Below the pieces are notes generated by a model, which saw nothing but the letters and a program-made list of their open reading frames with translations, was not told the DNA's origin and did no database searches. A program made the position numbers and the translations under genes. A stretch of DNA of 64,000 bases. It comes from Hevea brasiliensis. Taxonomy: Eukaryota; Streptophyta; Magnoliopsida; Malpighiales; Euphorbiaceae. The stretch spans positions 98,720,190 through 98,784,189 of the forward strand of contig NC_079501.1 in NCBI RefSeq assembly GCF_030052815.1, written 5' to 3'. This document shows, in pieces, positions 37,128 to 50,836 of the stretch. Numbering within the stretch: the first letter of the stretch is position 1; each line of letters starts with the position of its first letter.

Positions 37128-39602
37128 ATACATACCAATTCTTGAAATTCTGATTAATTTGAAATTTCAAAAATTTTATAAAAAATCTAGCAGTGCTGGA
37201 TAAAAATTGAGAAAACAGTTCTTCAGAACCTGCTAAAAAACACTTCTAATATATTCTTCAATTCTCAACTCCAATCAACTTCAAGTGAATTTCATCAAAT
37301 CTCAATATTGCAAATCATAATTTCATTACAATTCATAATTTCATATATAGACAAATTCATACTCAAATTTCAAAAATAAAATATAGAAATCTCAATTTAC
37401 ATTAATTATAGGAGTTTACAATTTTACAAGGCAAAATGAAAATCTAAGTATAAAATACAAATTACAAAATACAAAAATATAAAATACAAAACAAAATCCT
37501 AGAGTCCTACTAAGTACACTACAGATGAGAGGTGACACTGGACTCTATGCAAAATCTGGACTCTCACCCGGTCTGAGGTCGACTGGGCTCCCCAGCTGTT
37601 CTCCAGTACCTACGCATGGCAAAAAGTGATGCGCTAAGCAATACTGCTTAGTGGTGCCAATATAAAATAAAAATAAACTGAAATAATTAAATATGCAGAT
37701 ATTTTATTGATATTTTATGCAACCTAAAATTTTGATAATTATTACTAATATTATTAATTTGATACTTTTATGTTTATTATTTGGTAATAATTTATTAAAA
37801 CTCAATTTAGTTGCCTAAGTAACCTATCCAAATTGATCGGACTGGATAAACGGGTAAACTGGCACTGGGTACCTAGTACCTCGGGCCATCACACCATCGG
37901 TCATAAAGTGTCTCCAGGTGTGCAACAGAACAGCTAATAAGCCGTAATAAACATCAGGCACAAGGCCAAGTAAATCAGGAATATCAACTGGCCATAAGCC
38001 ATCATATCACAGAATAGCCACAAGAGCCATAAACCATAAAATGGCATGATGCCATATGCAGTACTACTATCGGAACCCTATTGGCATGCCAACCTATCCA
38101 AACTAATCATACTAGGTATACTAGGGCATGTTACAAAGTTAATCGTGTAATTCTTTGCATTTGATATTTATGAGTTACTACTCACCTTACTAGTCAACTA
38201 AAATGTTGACTTTTTCATACACAATAGGTATGTTAGTTCTAATAACACCAACATACCACATTTTGTATTCTATAATTGTTGGCATTTGTTGCAAATTCCA
38301 TTTCAAAGCTCATTGAATGTTATTTCCAATTTTCAGATTTTATGGCTTATGTTTACTATTCCATTGGACATTACTACAGTAAGAATTTGGCTAAACTCTC
38401 TTCATTAAAGTTTTTCCTTATTGTGTCTTCTTTAATTTTCTTTTTGAATCACTTAATTTGGAGTTTTCTAGCTCAAGTTATGCTATTTTATTTAAAGCTG
38501 GCCAGATTGATCTTTACCCAGAATTTCTGGGCAGAAAATGGTTCTGGCAATTTTGGTGTCTTGACTTTGGCTAGCATTTCGGATGGGTTATGGTCAGAAT
38601 TTGGGCTTCTATTCTTCATGAAAGTTGTTCTAAATTGTCTAAGCTTTCCATTGATATAAAAATTAGGTCAATTGGACATTTCTACACTGAGTTATGACCA
38701 TTTGAACAAATACTGTTCATTTGGTCAATTTTCAGATCTAGCTTGTGTGTTACCCAGATTGAGGAAATTTTTAGGTCAACTTCAGTTAGTTTTCTGGGTA
38801 GGGTTTCTTCACCAAAAATGTTGCATTATGTGTCTAATTTCACCTCAAATTGGCCTTGCACCAATTGGAGCTACACAAGTCCAACTAGGGCTGTCCAAAC
38901 ACACTGGACTCTAATGGTCCAAATTCACAACCACAAGGTAGTCCACAATTTCCCCAATCCAATGCCACAATTCAATTCATTTTATGTTCAAACCTTACCA
39001 AAAGGTCACTAATTGACCACTGAAATGTTCATACACCATTACATGAGCAAAAACCTAATTTTGCTCAAACCCCCAATTCTCAAATTTCTAATTCTTGCAC
39101 TAACTTACAATTCAATTTTCTAAGTATTAAATTAATGTCAAGGGCAACTAGTATACTAATTTAATTCAAAGAAAATCATCAAAACCCTAACAAGTCCATG
39201 GCTGCTGAAATCATGAGGTGTGCATACAAATGGTTTTCATTTCAATTTCTTACAATTCTCAACTTAAATCAACTCCCTAAACATGAATTAAGAGAGAGAG
39301 AGGAAGATTGGACACTAACCTTACTTGAGAGATTTTTCCCATTTCAATTCCTTCACTTTCTTGGCTTTTCTTGACAGCCAAACACTTTCCCAAGAGGAGT
39401 GGACAAGTTTTAATTAAGAGAAGAAGGGATTTTATGGTGATTTAAGGTGGGAATTGAAGCTTGAGAAAGAGCTTCAATGGAGTTTCTAGGAAGAGAGTGG
39501 TTCGGCCTATAAGGAAGAAGGAGATGGCTGTTTGGTTTTTGATTTTTTTAACTCTTTTCAATGTATTTTAATTATGCTTAATGAATTTTGATTGGCCAAG
39601 GG
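37128..39602 (-). repeat. continuation of LTR 21674
   Basis: It resumes the LTR begun at 21674 (TTTGAAATTTCAAAAATTTTA corresponds to 41068). It carries the hairpin CTAAGCA-ATAC-TGCTTAG (37634-37651), modules near 38471 and 38687 and the CCAATTGG pair near 38849. It stops about 550 bp short of its expected end, where a plus-strand LTR begins at 39603. Confidence 0.82.
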
Positions 39603-40725
39603 TGTAACACCCTCACCGTAGGTAGTCCGTACATTCTACTATTTCGACGACTAATGTGTATTCAGACAGTCAGAATGTCTGAAACTACACTTAAACTATA
39701 GTGAGGAGACATAAATTGATGGAATAAATGTTAAGAAAATATAGGAAAAATTTAGAGAAAATAAAATAAAATTAAGAGAATTTATTAATTGGTAAAAAAA
39801 ATATAATAATAACCCAATGAGCACCACGAAGGGCATTTTGGTCATTTCACCCCCAGAGGTGAATTTTGACCTAAATGTCAAATTAAAAATTTAGAGAATA
39901 AAATAATTAACATAAATTAAATTTTATGAAATGAATTAGAAAAATGAGAAAAGAAAAGAAAGAAGAAAAGAAAAGAAAATAAAATAGGCTTATGACATTA
40001 TAAAAAAATAAAGTGCAATAATTATATATATATATAAATAGACACAAGAGACAAAACCCCACCAACCCAAAGTCTTCTTCTTCCTCTTCTCTCTCCCTTG
40101 GCCGGCACCATAGATGCTCTCTCTCCCACCATTTTTGTCAAGCTTTAAGCTTGAATCTCCCTTCATTCACTCACCAAAACCCTTAGTACCCTTAGTCCCC
40201 TTCACACCATAAGGAAGCTATTGGTAGTCATAAGAAGAAGGAAACTTGAAGTTTTGGGAAGTTTACAAGTTGGGTCACAAGAGGCTAGTGCTTTTCTTCC
40301 TTCCTTCCTCTTTTAATCCTTGAGAGTGACTTGAGATAAGTAGAAATTTTAAGAAATTAAAAAGAAATTCATGAACCCATGATGTCCCCAAATTTTGGCA
40401 GCCAAGAAATTTGTTGAGCTCTGATGTATTCAAATGATGTAAATGAGTTTAAAGATGATGATTAGTATGAGTATGTATGAGAAGTGAAAGAGATTGAATT
40501 GATTGAGTTTGATAATTGAAATTAGGGTTTGTGTACATGAATTGGGGATTTTGTTTTTACTTGAGATTGACCTAATTGAGATGAGATTGTTGCTTATAGA
40601 AGTGCTATGTATGCTAATTGAAGAAAGGAAGTTGGAGGAAATTGAAAAATTGGGAGTGCTTTTTCTGCAGGTTTGGGACTCATTGAGTCCAGCTTGAGTT
40701 TTGAGCCATAACTAAATTTGTGTTG

Positions 40726-40752
40726 CTCCAATTGGTATGAGGCCAATTGGAG
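40726..40752 (+). other. inverted repeat CTCCAATTGG / CCAATTGGAG
   Basis: Perfect 10-nt arms with the loop TATGAGG, in the first piece of the element E LTR. It is followed at 40873-40895 by the AAATGAATA / TATTCATTT stem. Confidence 0.8.
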
Positions 40753-40904
40753 GTGAAACCAGACCCAAAACACTCCATTTTCCATGAAGAAATCATGCCC
40801 AAATTATGTCCAGAACTTGACCTAAACACTATCCCAATCCGGATGATCCTGCACAAAACCCAGAAAATGACCAAATGAATAGTGCATATTCATTTAGTCA
40901 TAAC

Positions 40905-43900
40905 TGTAACACCCCTCACCCGTCTACAGTGTAGCCGAGCAAGGCGTGCTACACGGTGTGTCGGAGCACCTGATCTTATCTGATTTCATTACAGTTCTTG
41001 ATTTATTTATTCAAAAACTTTATTTAAGGTTAAGGCTATTTTTACTTTTATCAAAATCTAACTAATTTGGAAATTTCAAAAATTTTAACGATAATCCGAC
41101 AGAGTGTCGGCTGTAATTTGGACTAACAGTTCTTCTGAACCTGCCAAAAATAATTTCAATATATGCTCAAATTCATAACTCAGATTATCTCAAAGCATTC
41201 TCATTAGTTTCTCAAACTCATATTCAGTCTCAAAATTTCTCAAACTCAATCTCATTCAGAATCATTATGATTAGATAATCAATTCAAATATCAGAATTCT
41301 TATATTTCATTAACTTATATAATTTGCTAATTAAGTACATAAATTTATCAAGTACAGGATATACAAATAATTTACAATATACTTAGAATGAACAAAATAC
41401 ATAACATGTGTAAATATGAGCCATATTTACATTCATTGCTGAGGAGGTGACAACCTTGTACTCTTCTAACACTTCAGCAGATTTGGACTCCAAAAATCTT
41501 AGTCAACAGTCTACTAGTTTTACCTTCAATAACTGCGCGAGGAAGCAATTCCATTGCGCTAAGCATTTCTGCTTAGTGGTGCAATAGTATAACAAGAAAT
41601 AATATATACAAATAGAGAAAGAAATAAATCATAATTCGAATACTTAGGAATCAATTTAATTTAGTATGGTATTTTTAGTATCAACTATCTTATATACTAG
41701 TTTGTTCCTCTTTGAAAGTGCTTAGTTTCTAACCTTTCAGTAAATATACTCAATATATAAATTATTCTCACTATATTTTATTTTATGTCTTTATGGTTCT
41801 GCAAATTGTATTTTTATTATGTTTCTATTGCTAATCTCTTTTCCTCATTTAATTCAATATTTAATTTAATTGTACTGAAATTTCATTATACTTAACTACT
41901 TGAATTGAATAATGTTTTAATTGACTGCCCGTGTAGCCTATACACTAACCAGACTAGGTAAATGGATATACTAGCACTGGGTACCTAGTACCTCGGGCCG
42001 TTACACCATCGGTCACAAAGTATCTCCCAATATGTATAACCATAGGCTATTAAAATCATAGTATGGCATAATAAGCCATAAAACACAATATGACGTAAAA
42101 CCATTTACAAAATAGCTGTCAGAATCCTATTGGCATGCCAACCTATCCAAACTAGTCAACTAGGTAAACTAGGGCATATTACAAGATTAAATATATATTT
42201 TTAGGGTTTACTGGTCATTATACAATTAACTGGTCAATGAAAATGTTGACCTTTTCATACATCATGCATAAGTTGATTCTAGTATCAACATATCACAATT
42301 TGCATTTCAATATGTTACAAATATAGTGTAATTTACAATTCTCACAAGTTGGCATTTATTGCCAATTTACTTCAAGGCTTGATTGTATGTTAATGTCAAA
42401 TTTTCAATTTTTGTGTGCTAGATTGGTCTAGCTTAAAGTCCTATTTCTCTTAGTTTTTAGCTTCTAGTCAAAGAAGAAAAATTGTAGTTGTATGGCTTAT
42501 TACACTCTGAGCAAAATTTCAGGTCATTCTGAGTTGTATAGACCAAGATATGGTCAATTTACTAAAGCTAGACAGATTGCACCTTTAGTGCAAAATTAAG
42601 TCAATTTTAGGTCACATTTAGTTTTGGCAGTTTTGGTACCCGAAATTGTGCAGCTATTTGACTTGGTTCTAGCCATTTCTGAGCTTTGGTGTCTTCATAA
42701 GAATTGTAGCTCTATATATAATCTATCCATGGTAAAAATTTCAGGTCAATTGGACCTATTTTGAGTGAGTTATGGTCATCCTAATAACTATTGTTCATAT
42801 AGTCAAAAATCTGGGTTTGCAAGGCTACTATTCCGGATTTGGTCATTTTTAAGGTCAGTTTCTAGGCAGAATTTTGGAAACATTTCTACATGAAAGTTGG
42901 CCTATTTGGTGTCTAGTTTCACCCCTCATTGGCCTCATACCAATTGGGTTCACAGTTTTGCACTTATGACCTAATTTCAGTGCTACCAACATACACAACC
43001 TACATTTGAACATCACACTTCCAATTTTGACAATCCTCCTCCTCCCAATACTTCAACATTTAATCATGGCACTTCTATATATATTGTACACAATTTTAGC
43101 AAGCATTTTGGGCAGAACACTCAAGTGCTCAATACACATATTACTACCCTAATTCTCAAAATTAAATTCAACACAATATATACATGTATTCACTTAATTT
43201 TTACTACATACAATTCCACCACTACATCACATATACTGCCCTTAAACCATAATTGCCATAATTCATCAATTTAATTCATGATATCAAGCATCAATTCATG
43301 CACTTCAAGGCTGCCAAAAATGGCAGTTTGCTAAGGTCTCCAAATTTCTTTCCAAAACCCCTAAATTCAATACTTACTTACACATACATGGGAATTAATT
43401 GGCTAGCACTTCAATTTAACTCCATCAACACTAATTCCCATCAATTTAATGTAAGAAAAATTCAAAAAACATGAGCTCCCATGGCTACCAAAAATTGTAC
43501 ACATCAATAACTCATCAAAACCTTCAAATTTCTTCACCATTCAACTCATCTCAACCTTAAAACAAACTTTAATGAAGCAAGGAATGAAAAACTAGCACTA
43601 ACCTCAATTTGAACTTCACAAATCCATAGAATTTCCTCTCCTTTTTGCTGTCTATATGTTGCACATGGTGTGTAGACAAACTTTAGTGAAGAAATATTGA
43701 AAGATAGAGGCTTGAATCAAGAGAGAGAGAGCTTGGTTGGGACATCCATGGAGGTTCTTCATGGAGTTGGTTTCACCTGGATTTTAGAGAGGTTGAAGAT
43801 GACTTCATTTGCTGTCCAAAGGCCTTTTATATGTCCACTTCATGTGTAGTTAGTGCTCCACTAAGTGTAGTTTATAATTAATTAATTTTCAAGTTCCATA

Positions 43901-44478
43901 ATTTGCCAATTTGCCACCAACTTCCACTATTTACATTATGTACTACAATTCTTATTTTTTCATGACATTTTCAAAGTTTACTATCATTTATTTTTAATGG
44001 AAATTTAAGTCAAAAGTCCACTCTAGGTGTCAATTGACCAAAATGCCCCTCTTCGGGTCAAATTCGAACTTTTTCGATAACACCAATTTACTCTTTGTAC
44101 CGCCGATTTCTTTAATTTTCGTTTTTCATTTATACTAACTTATTAATTTTTCTTTGAAATTTTCAATATCAATTACACCTCAATAGACCTTTAATTAGGT
44201 CCCGAAAATATTTCCCCGAGTTTCTCACCATCCAAGGCTAGTCAACGGTCCTCGCCGTAACTTCCCGATGCGATCACCCATCGCTACGGGTTTGGCTCAT
44301 TTAACTTAGTCACATTTTATCTCTTTTATTTTTCCTTAATTTTTCTCATTACATATTTCAATATTTTATGCTTCCTCACTTTCAATTAAGTGTTGTTCTA
44401 AACATTCCGACTTTCCGGGGCAGACGTTAGTCGTCGGAACAGTGGAACATACAGATTACGTAAAGTGAGGATGTTACA
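40905..44478 (-). mobile_element. solo LTR (3574 bp), TSD ATAAC
   Basis: It starts TGTAACACCCCTCACCCG and ends GTGAGGATGTTACA. ATAAC flanks it at 40900-40904 and 44479-44483, and the flanks join into one LTR. Marks include the CTAAGCA-TTTC-TGCTTAG hairpin (41559-41576), modules near 42542 and 42765, the CATTGGCCTCATACCAATTGG pair near 42926, and the CCCATCGCTACGGG block near 44278. It is the same subfamily as the plus-strand solo LTR at 46180. Confidence 0.93.
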
Positions 44479-46179
44479 ATAACTCCCTCTATACTGGTCC
44501 AAATGACCTAAATTTTATACCATTAGAAAGATTAGATATAGGGCTACAATTTTCATGAAGACCACATAACCTAGAAATGCCTTAAACCAAACCAAATTGC
44601 TGGTCTAATTTGGGTCACAAAACTGTCCAGAATTAGGTTGTCCATAAACTGTTGAACATAAACTTACCCGACTAGTTTTGGCAAAATGGCCATAACTTGG
44701 ACTACAAGAACTCAAATCTAATGAAACTAGTGGAAAAATGTCCACAAGACAGAAATCTACAAAATTGGTATTTTTACCAAAACCCAGAAATCAAGAGAAC
44801 TAGGTCAAATTGTTAGAACAAGTCAATACATCAAAACCTGGAATCTGACCAAACTTCATTTGACCCCAGAACAGTCTTTTAATCATATCTCCCACTAGAA
44901 AAATCCAATTGGGATGAGCCATACCTTTCCAAAAACCTGAGAAATAGGGATCCAACTTTGTTTCAGGAACCTTCCTCAAATTATGAATGTAAGAACCTTA
45001 AAAGTTAACCTGCAATCACTGACCTGAACTGAACTCCTGTTGGCACAGGGTATATAAGTCCAGGTCAGTTAATTGGTCATAAATAATCTCACAAAACTTG
45101 TAAAATTGTGATTAAGAATTCAAAGTGACCACAAGATATAGGGCAATAATTTCTATGAAGATCACTATGCCTAAAAGTGACTGCAACATGTTCCATTAAT
45201 TAGGTAAAATTTAAGTCCAAAACCTGCCTAGTTAAGGAACCAGAATTTGGAAATCAATCAATTATGGTTATCCGACCATAAATTGAGTTCTAAAAACCTA
45301 ATTAACATAATTCAAAAGGGAAAATAAAGACAAGACATAGAGGAACAACTTCCATGAAGGAAGTGTGGCCAAACAGTGGCTACAAACTGATCAAATGGAT
45401 AGGTAAAAGTAAGGCACAAAAACTGAACCTAAAGAAAGGTCTATGAGATAAATTATCTTATGGTAGAAATTTAACGCTAACAAGCCATTAAACACTAAAT
45501 CACATGAAAGGGGTATGTGAGACCTATTTCGCACTATAAAGTGACATGAACATTTCAAATAAATAAGTAATAATGTTTAATTGCCCATAATATACCTAGA
45601 ATTATTTATTTAATTTGGATCAATTGGTATACCAATTAGGGGCCACAGATAGCAGTACTGCCCATAAGAATAATCATTAACAGATAAAATCTGTCTGACA
45701 TGATTGTTCTACAGGCCTTATGCCTACACGTTAGCCATTATGCCTAATATTATATCTGGCTTAAATGCCTGCCCACAGGCCTCATGCCTGACATGATCGA
45801 CGTATACTGGATAGACATATGACTGTCTAACTAGTATACTCCCATGTATCCAGCTTTTATAATTTGTTATAGGTTTCTTGGACACTGATAAAAATTAATT
45901 AAGACTTAATATACAATAAGTAAACAGAAAAGATCCCGATAAATTCAATTATTTCCAAAGTGCAGTAAAAATGTAAAATCCCTAGAAATTATGAATTTTC
46001 ATATAGAATTATTATTTTAATTGTTTAGTTATTATTATTATAAATTATGCAATACTAAGCATTATGCTTAGCGCGTTGGTTTTCCATCGCGTAGGTATTG
46101 GAGACTAGTCCTAGCAGCCGCAGCAGTAGCAGCAGTAGTGCTTATACAGAGGCCGATCAGATTTTCCAGTGTCCACTAG
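44479..46179 (+). repeat. middle part of element E 5' LTR
   Basis: It holds degenerate modules of about 200 bp (AACTTGG...AAAATGGCCATAACTTGG near 44690, and similar ones near 44880 and 45075). A stretch of GGCCTTATGCCT / GGCCTCATGCCT mini-hairpins follows at 45715-45790, then the CTAAGCA hairpin at 46055-46071. No coding potential seen. Confidence 0.8.
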
Positions 46180-49100
46180 TGTAACATCCTCATTTTCGTA
46201 GTCCGTACGTCCTATTGCTCCGATGGTTAATGTCTGCCTCGGAAAGTCAGAGTGTTTAGAACTACACTTAATTGATAGTGAGGAAGCATAAAATAATGAA
46301 ATATGTAATGAGAAAAATTAAGGAAAAATAAAAGAGATAAAAAGTGACTAAGTTAAACGAGCCAAACCCGTAGCGATGAGTGACCGCACCGAAAAGTTAC
46401 GGTGAGGACAGTTGACTAGCCTTGGACCATGGGAAACTCGGGAAAATATTTTTGGGACCTAATTAAAGGTCTACTGAGGTGTAATTGACATTGGATGTGT
46501 CAAAGAAAAATTAATAAGTTAGTACAAACAAAAAAGGAAAATTAAAGAAATCGGCGGTACAAGGAGTAAATCGGTAATACCGAAAAATCCGAAATATAAC
46601 TCGAAGAGGGCATTTTGGTCATTTGACACCTCGAGTTAACTTTTGACCTAAATGTCCATGAAAAATAAGTGGCATTAAATTTTGAAAATGCCATGAAGAT
46701 AAGAAGTTTTATACATAATGTAATTAAAAGAAATTATGTGAAAATAATTGAAATATTCATACGTTAATTATTATAATGTTAACCTAAAGTTAGTGGAATG
46801 TTAGTGGCACATAATATATTTATAAACCTAAATTAGTGGAGTATATATAGACTTAAGTGGACAGAATTCATGATCAAAAACACTTCATTTCTTCATTCCA
46901 AACACCCTTGCCGAATTGAGTTTCTCTTCCACACCTCCATGGCCACACCATGCATGAAGCACCAATCCTCCATGATCAAGCCCTAGTTTCTTTAAGAGTT
47001 CATCAATAAAGTTAGTCTACGCATCATGGGCAACACATAGGCAGCAAAAAGAAGAAGTTTTGGTGAGGTTTTATAAAGCTCAAAATAAGGTTAGTGCTAG
47101 TTTTTCATTCCTTGCTTCATTAAAGTTTGTTTTAAGGTTGAGATGAGTTGAATGGTGAAGAAATTTGAAGGTTTTGATGAGTTATTGATGTGTACAATCT
47201 TTGGTAGCCATGGAAGCACATGTTCTTTGAATTTTTCTTACATTAAATTGATGGGAATTAGTGTTGATGGAGTCAAATTGAAGTGCTGGCCAATTAATTC
47301 CCATGTATGTGTAAGTAAGTATTGAATTTAGGGGTTTTGGAAAGAAATTTGGAGACCTTAGCAAACTGCCGTTTTTGGCAGCCTTGAAGTGCATGGATTG
47401 ATGCTTGATTTCGTGAATTAAATTGATGAATTATGGTAATTATGGTTTAAGGGCAGTATATGTGAAGTAGTGGTAGAATTGTATGTAGTAAAAATTAAGT
47501 GAATACATGTATATATTGTGTTGAATTTAATTTTGAGAATTAGGGTAGTAATATGTGTATTGAACACTTGTGTATTCTGCCCAAATTGACCAACTTGAGA
47601 CTTGATGAATGAGATTAGAAGTGCTATGAATATTGTATTGTAGTTTGGGAGAAGAAGGATTAAACATTGGAAGTGTTCTTTTATGTGCAGGTTGTGTGTG
47701 TTGAAGGCAGTAGGTAAATTGAACCATAAGTGAAAATTTGTGATCCCAATTGGTATGAGGCCAATTGGAAGCAAAACTAGACACAAAATAGGCCAACTTT
47801 CATGCAGAAATGTTGTCAAAATTCTACCTAGAAATGACCAAATCCGGATTGCCATTAGTGAACCCAGAATTTTTGACCATATGAACAGTAGCCATTCAAT
47901 TGGCCATAACTCACACAAAACAGGTCCAAATGACCTGAAATTTATACCATAGAAAGCTTAGACATAGAGTTACAACTTTAGTGAAGATCACATAACCCAG
48001 AAATATCATTTACTAAGTCAAATTGCTTGCACAAGTTGAGGTAACAAAACTGTCCAGAAATATTGCAACCTAGAATTTGACCATATGAACAATAGTCACT
48101 AAAATGACCATAACTCACTCAAAACAGGTCCAAATGACCTGAAATTTATACCATGGAAAGCTTAGACAAAGAGCTACAATTCTTATGAAGACACCAAAGT
48201 CCAGAAATGACTAGAACCAAGTCAAATTGCTTGCCCAAGTTATGGTACCAAAACTGCCAGAACTGAATTTGACCTAAAATTGACCAAATTTGCACTAAAG
48301 ATGCAATCTGTCCAGCTTTAGTAAATTGACCATATCTTGGTCTATACAACTCAGAATGACTTGAAGTTTGTGCCAAAAGTTCAATAAGACATAAACCTAA
48401 AATATTAAAAATTTGACTAGAACCCAGAAATCAAGAGAACTAGGCAATTAAGTTGATTAAATTGACACACTAAATTTGGAATTGGTACAATTGACCATTA
48501 AGTCCAGAAAATTCAAATAGGTATATCTCCCATAAGAAGTCTCCAAATGTAATGAGCCATACCGATCTGGAAAGCTAAGAAAGAGACCTATTACTTTATT
48601 TTAGGCAACTTCCTCAAATTATAAATGTATAAGGCCAGACTTTAAGGTCAAAACCATTAACCTGATTGAGGACCATGCCAATATAGGACCTTTAAGTCCA
48701 AGTCAACAATTTAACTATAAATAATTCTATAAGACTTGACAAATTACAAGTAAAATTTCTAAATGACTATAAGACATAGGGCAACAAATCCTATGAAGCA
48801 AACTAGGCCTAAATGTCATTATAAGCAGTCCAAATAAATTAGTAAAATATGGAATCAAAATGACTACTAAGGGAACCAAAATTCAAATTTGACCTAGTTA
48901 TGGTTAATTGACCATAACTTGAGTTATACAACTCAAAATGGAGTAATTCAAAAAGAGAATTAAAGAAGACACAATAAGAAACAATTTGATGAAGAGAATT
49001 TTGATAATTTCACCCTATAGCCTAACCCAATGGAACAGTAACCATTGGCCATGAAATCTAAAAATTTAGAATCACTTATAATTAGCCTTGAATTAAGTTT

Positions 49101-50831
49101 GGAAATCAATGCCAACAAGTATAAACTCAAAATGAGGAATCCTAGTACAACTAGAACCAACATATCTATTCAGTATGGAAAAGTCAACATTTATATTTGA
49201 CTAGTAATGTGAATAAGAAACATAATGACCTAATAAATCACATGAGTGTATGAATGGGACATTAGTCCTTATTATCAGAGACAAGAAAAATGCTTTAAGC
49301 ACAATGGTACTTCAGAACAATTGATAAGAAATGTGATCTGTCTGATGATCTACTGAATAATTGTGACATGTTGATACTAGAATCAACCTATCCATGATGC
49401 ATAAAAAGTCAACAATTTTGTTGACCAGTGAAAGGCATAATGACCTATAAACCCTAAAAATAAAGAATTAAATATTTAAGTTTGTAAATGCCCTAGTATT
49501 GCCTAGTTGACTAGTTTGGATAGGTTGGCATTCCAATAGGATTCTGACAGCTGTTCTGTAAATGGCTTCACGCTGTACTGTGTTTTCTGGCTTATTATGC
49601 CATACTATGATTTTAATAGCCTATGGCTATACGGATTGTGTTATTATACTCGGCTTAATGCCTAATTGATTATATGGCTTTTTAGCCACACTGTTTGCAC
49701 ACCGGGAGATACTTTGTGACCGATGGTGTGACGGCCCGAGGTACTAGGTACCTAGTGCTAGTATATCCGTTTATCCAGTCTGGTCAGTGTATAGGCTACA
49801 CGGGCAGTCAATTAAAATATTATTCAATTCAGGCAGTTAAGTTAAGTATAATGAATTTTCTGTACAATAAAATTTAGTATTGAATGAAATGAGTAAAAGA
49901 GATTAGCAATAGAAACATAACAAAAATATAATTTACAGAACCGTAGAGACTTAAAAGACAATACAGTTAGAATAATTTGTATACTGGGTAGTATTACTGA
50001 AAGGTTATAAATTTAGCACTTCCAAAGAGGAACAAACTAGTATATAAGATGGTTAATATTAGAAACATTCCAGTAAATCAAATTGATTATTCAATATTTA
50101 AATTATGCTCTATCCTTTCTTTAGTTGTATATATTATTTCTTGTTATACTATTGCACCACTAAGCAGAAATGCTTAGCGTGATGGAATTGCTTCCTCGCG
50201 CAGGTACTGAAGGTAAAACTAGTAGACTGTCGATTGAGATTTTTGGAGTTAAGATCTGCAGAAGTGTCAGAAGAGTACAAGGTTATCACCTTCTCAGCAA
50301 TGCATGTAGATAGGGCTCATATTTACACATGTTATGTATTTTGTTCATTCTAAGTATATTGTAAATTATTTGTATATCATGTACTTGACAAACTTATGTA
50401 ATTAGTTGGCAAATTATATAAGTTAATGAAATGTAAGAATTCTGATATCTGAGTTGATTATCTAATCATAATGATTCTGAATGAGATTGAGTTTGGGAAA
50501 TTTTGAGACTGAATCTGAGTTTGAGAAACTGTTGAGAATGCTTTGAGATAATCTGAGTTATGAATTTGAATATATATTGAAATTGTTTTTGGCAGGTTCA
50601 GAAGAACTGTTAGTCCAAATTACAGTCGGCACTCTGCCAGATTGTCGTTAAAATTTTTAAAATTTCCAAATTAATCAGATTTTGATAAACAATAAAAATA
50701 GCTTAAACCTTAGATAAAGTTTTTGAACAAGTAAATCAAGAACTATAATGAAATCAGATAAGATTAGTGCTCCAGCACTCCGTGTGACACGCCTTGCTCG
50801 ACTACACTGCAGACGGGTGAGGGGTGTTATA
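46180..50831 (+). mobile_element. solo LTR (4652 bp, enlarged), TSD ACTAG
   Basis: It starts TGTAACATCCTCATTTTCGTAG and ends GGGTGAGGGGTGTTATA. ACTAG occurs at 46175-46179 and 50832-50836. Long stretches are near-exact reverse complements of 40905-44478 (for example 47090-47410 against about 43300-43610). It is 1.08 kb longer because its centre (47900-48960) has extra copies of the 200-bp module, two of them very alike at 47904 and 48109. The hairpin CTAAGCA-GAAA-TGCTTAG is at 50160-50177. Confidence 0.93.
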
Positions 50832-50836
50832 ACTAG

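Noticed and set aside
40026..40040. (TA)n tract at 40026-40040 as a TATA promoter
   Set aside because: It is a simple repeat; position within the LTR is not shared with other copies.
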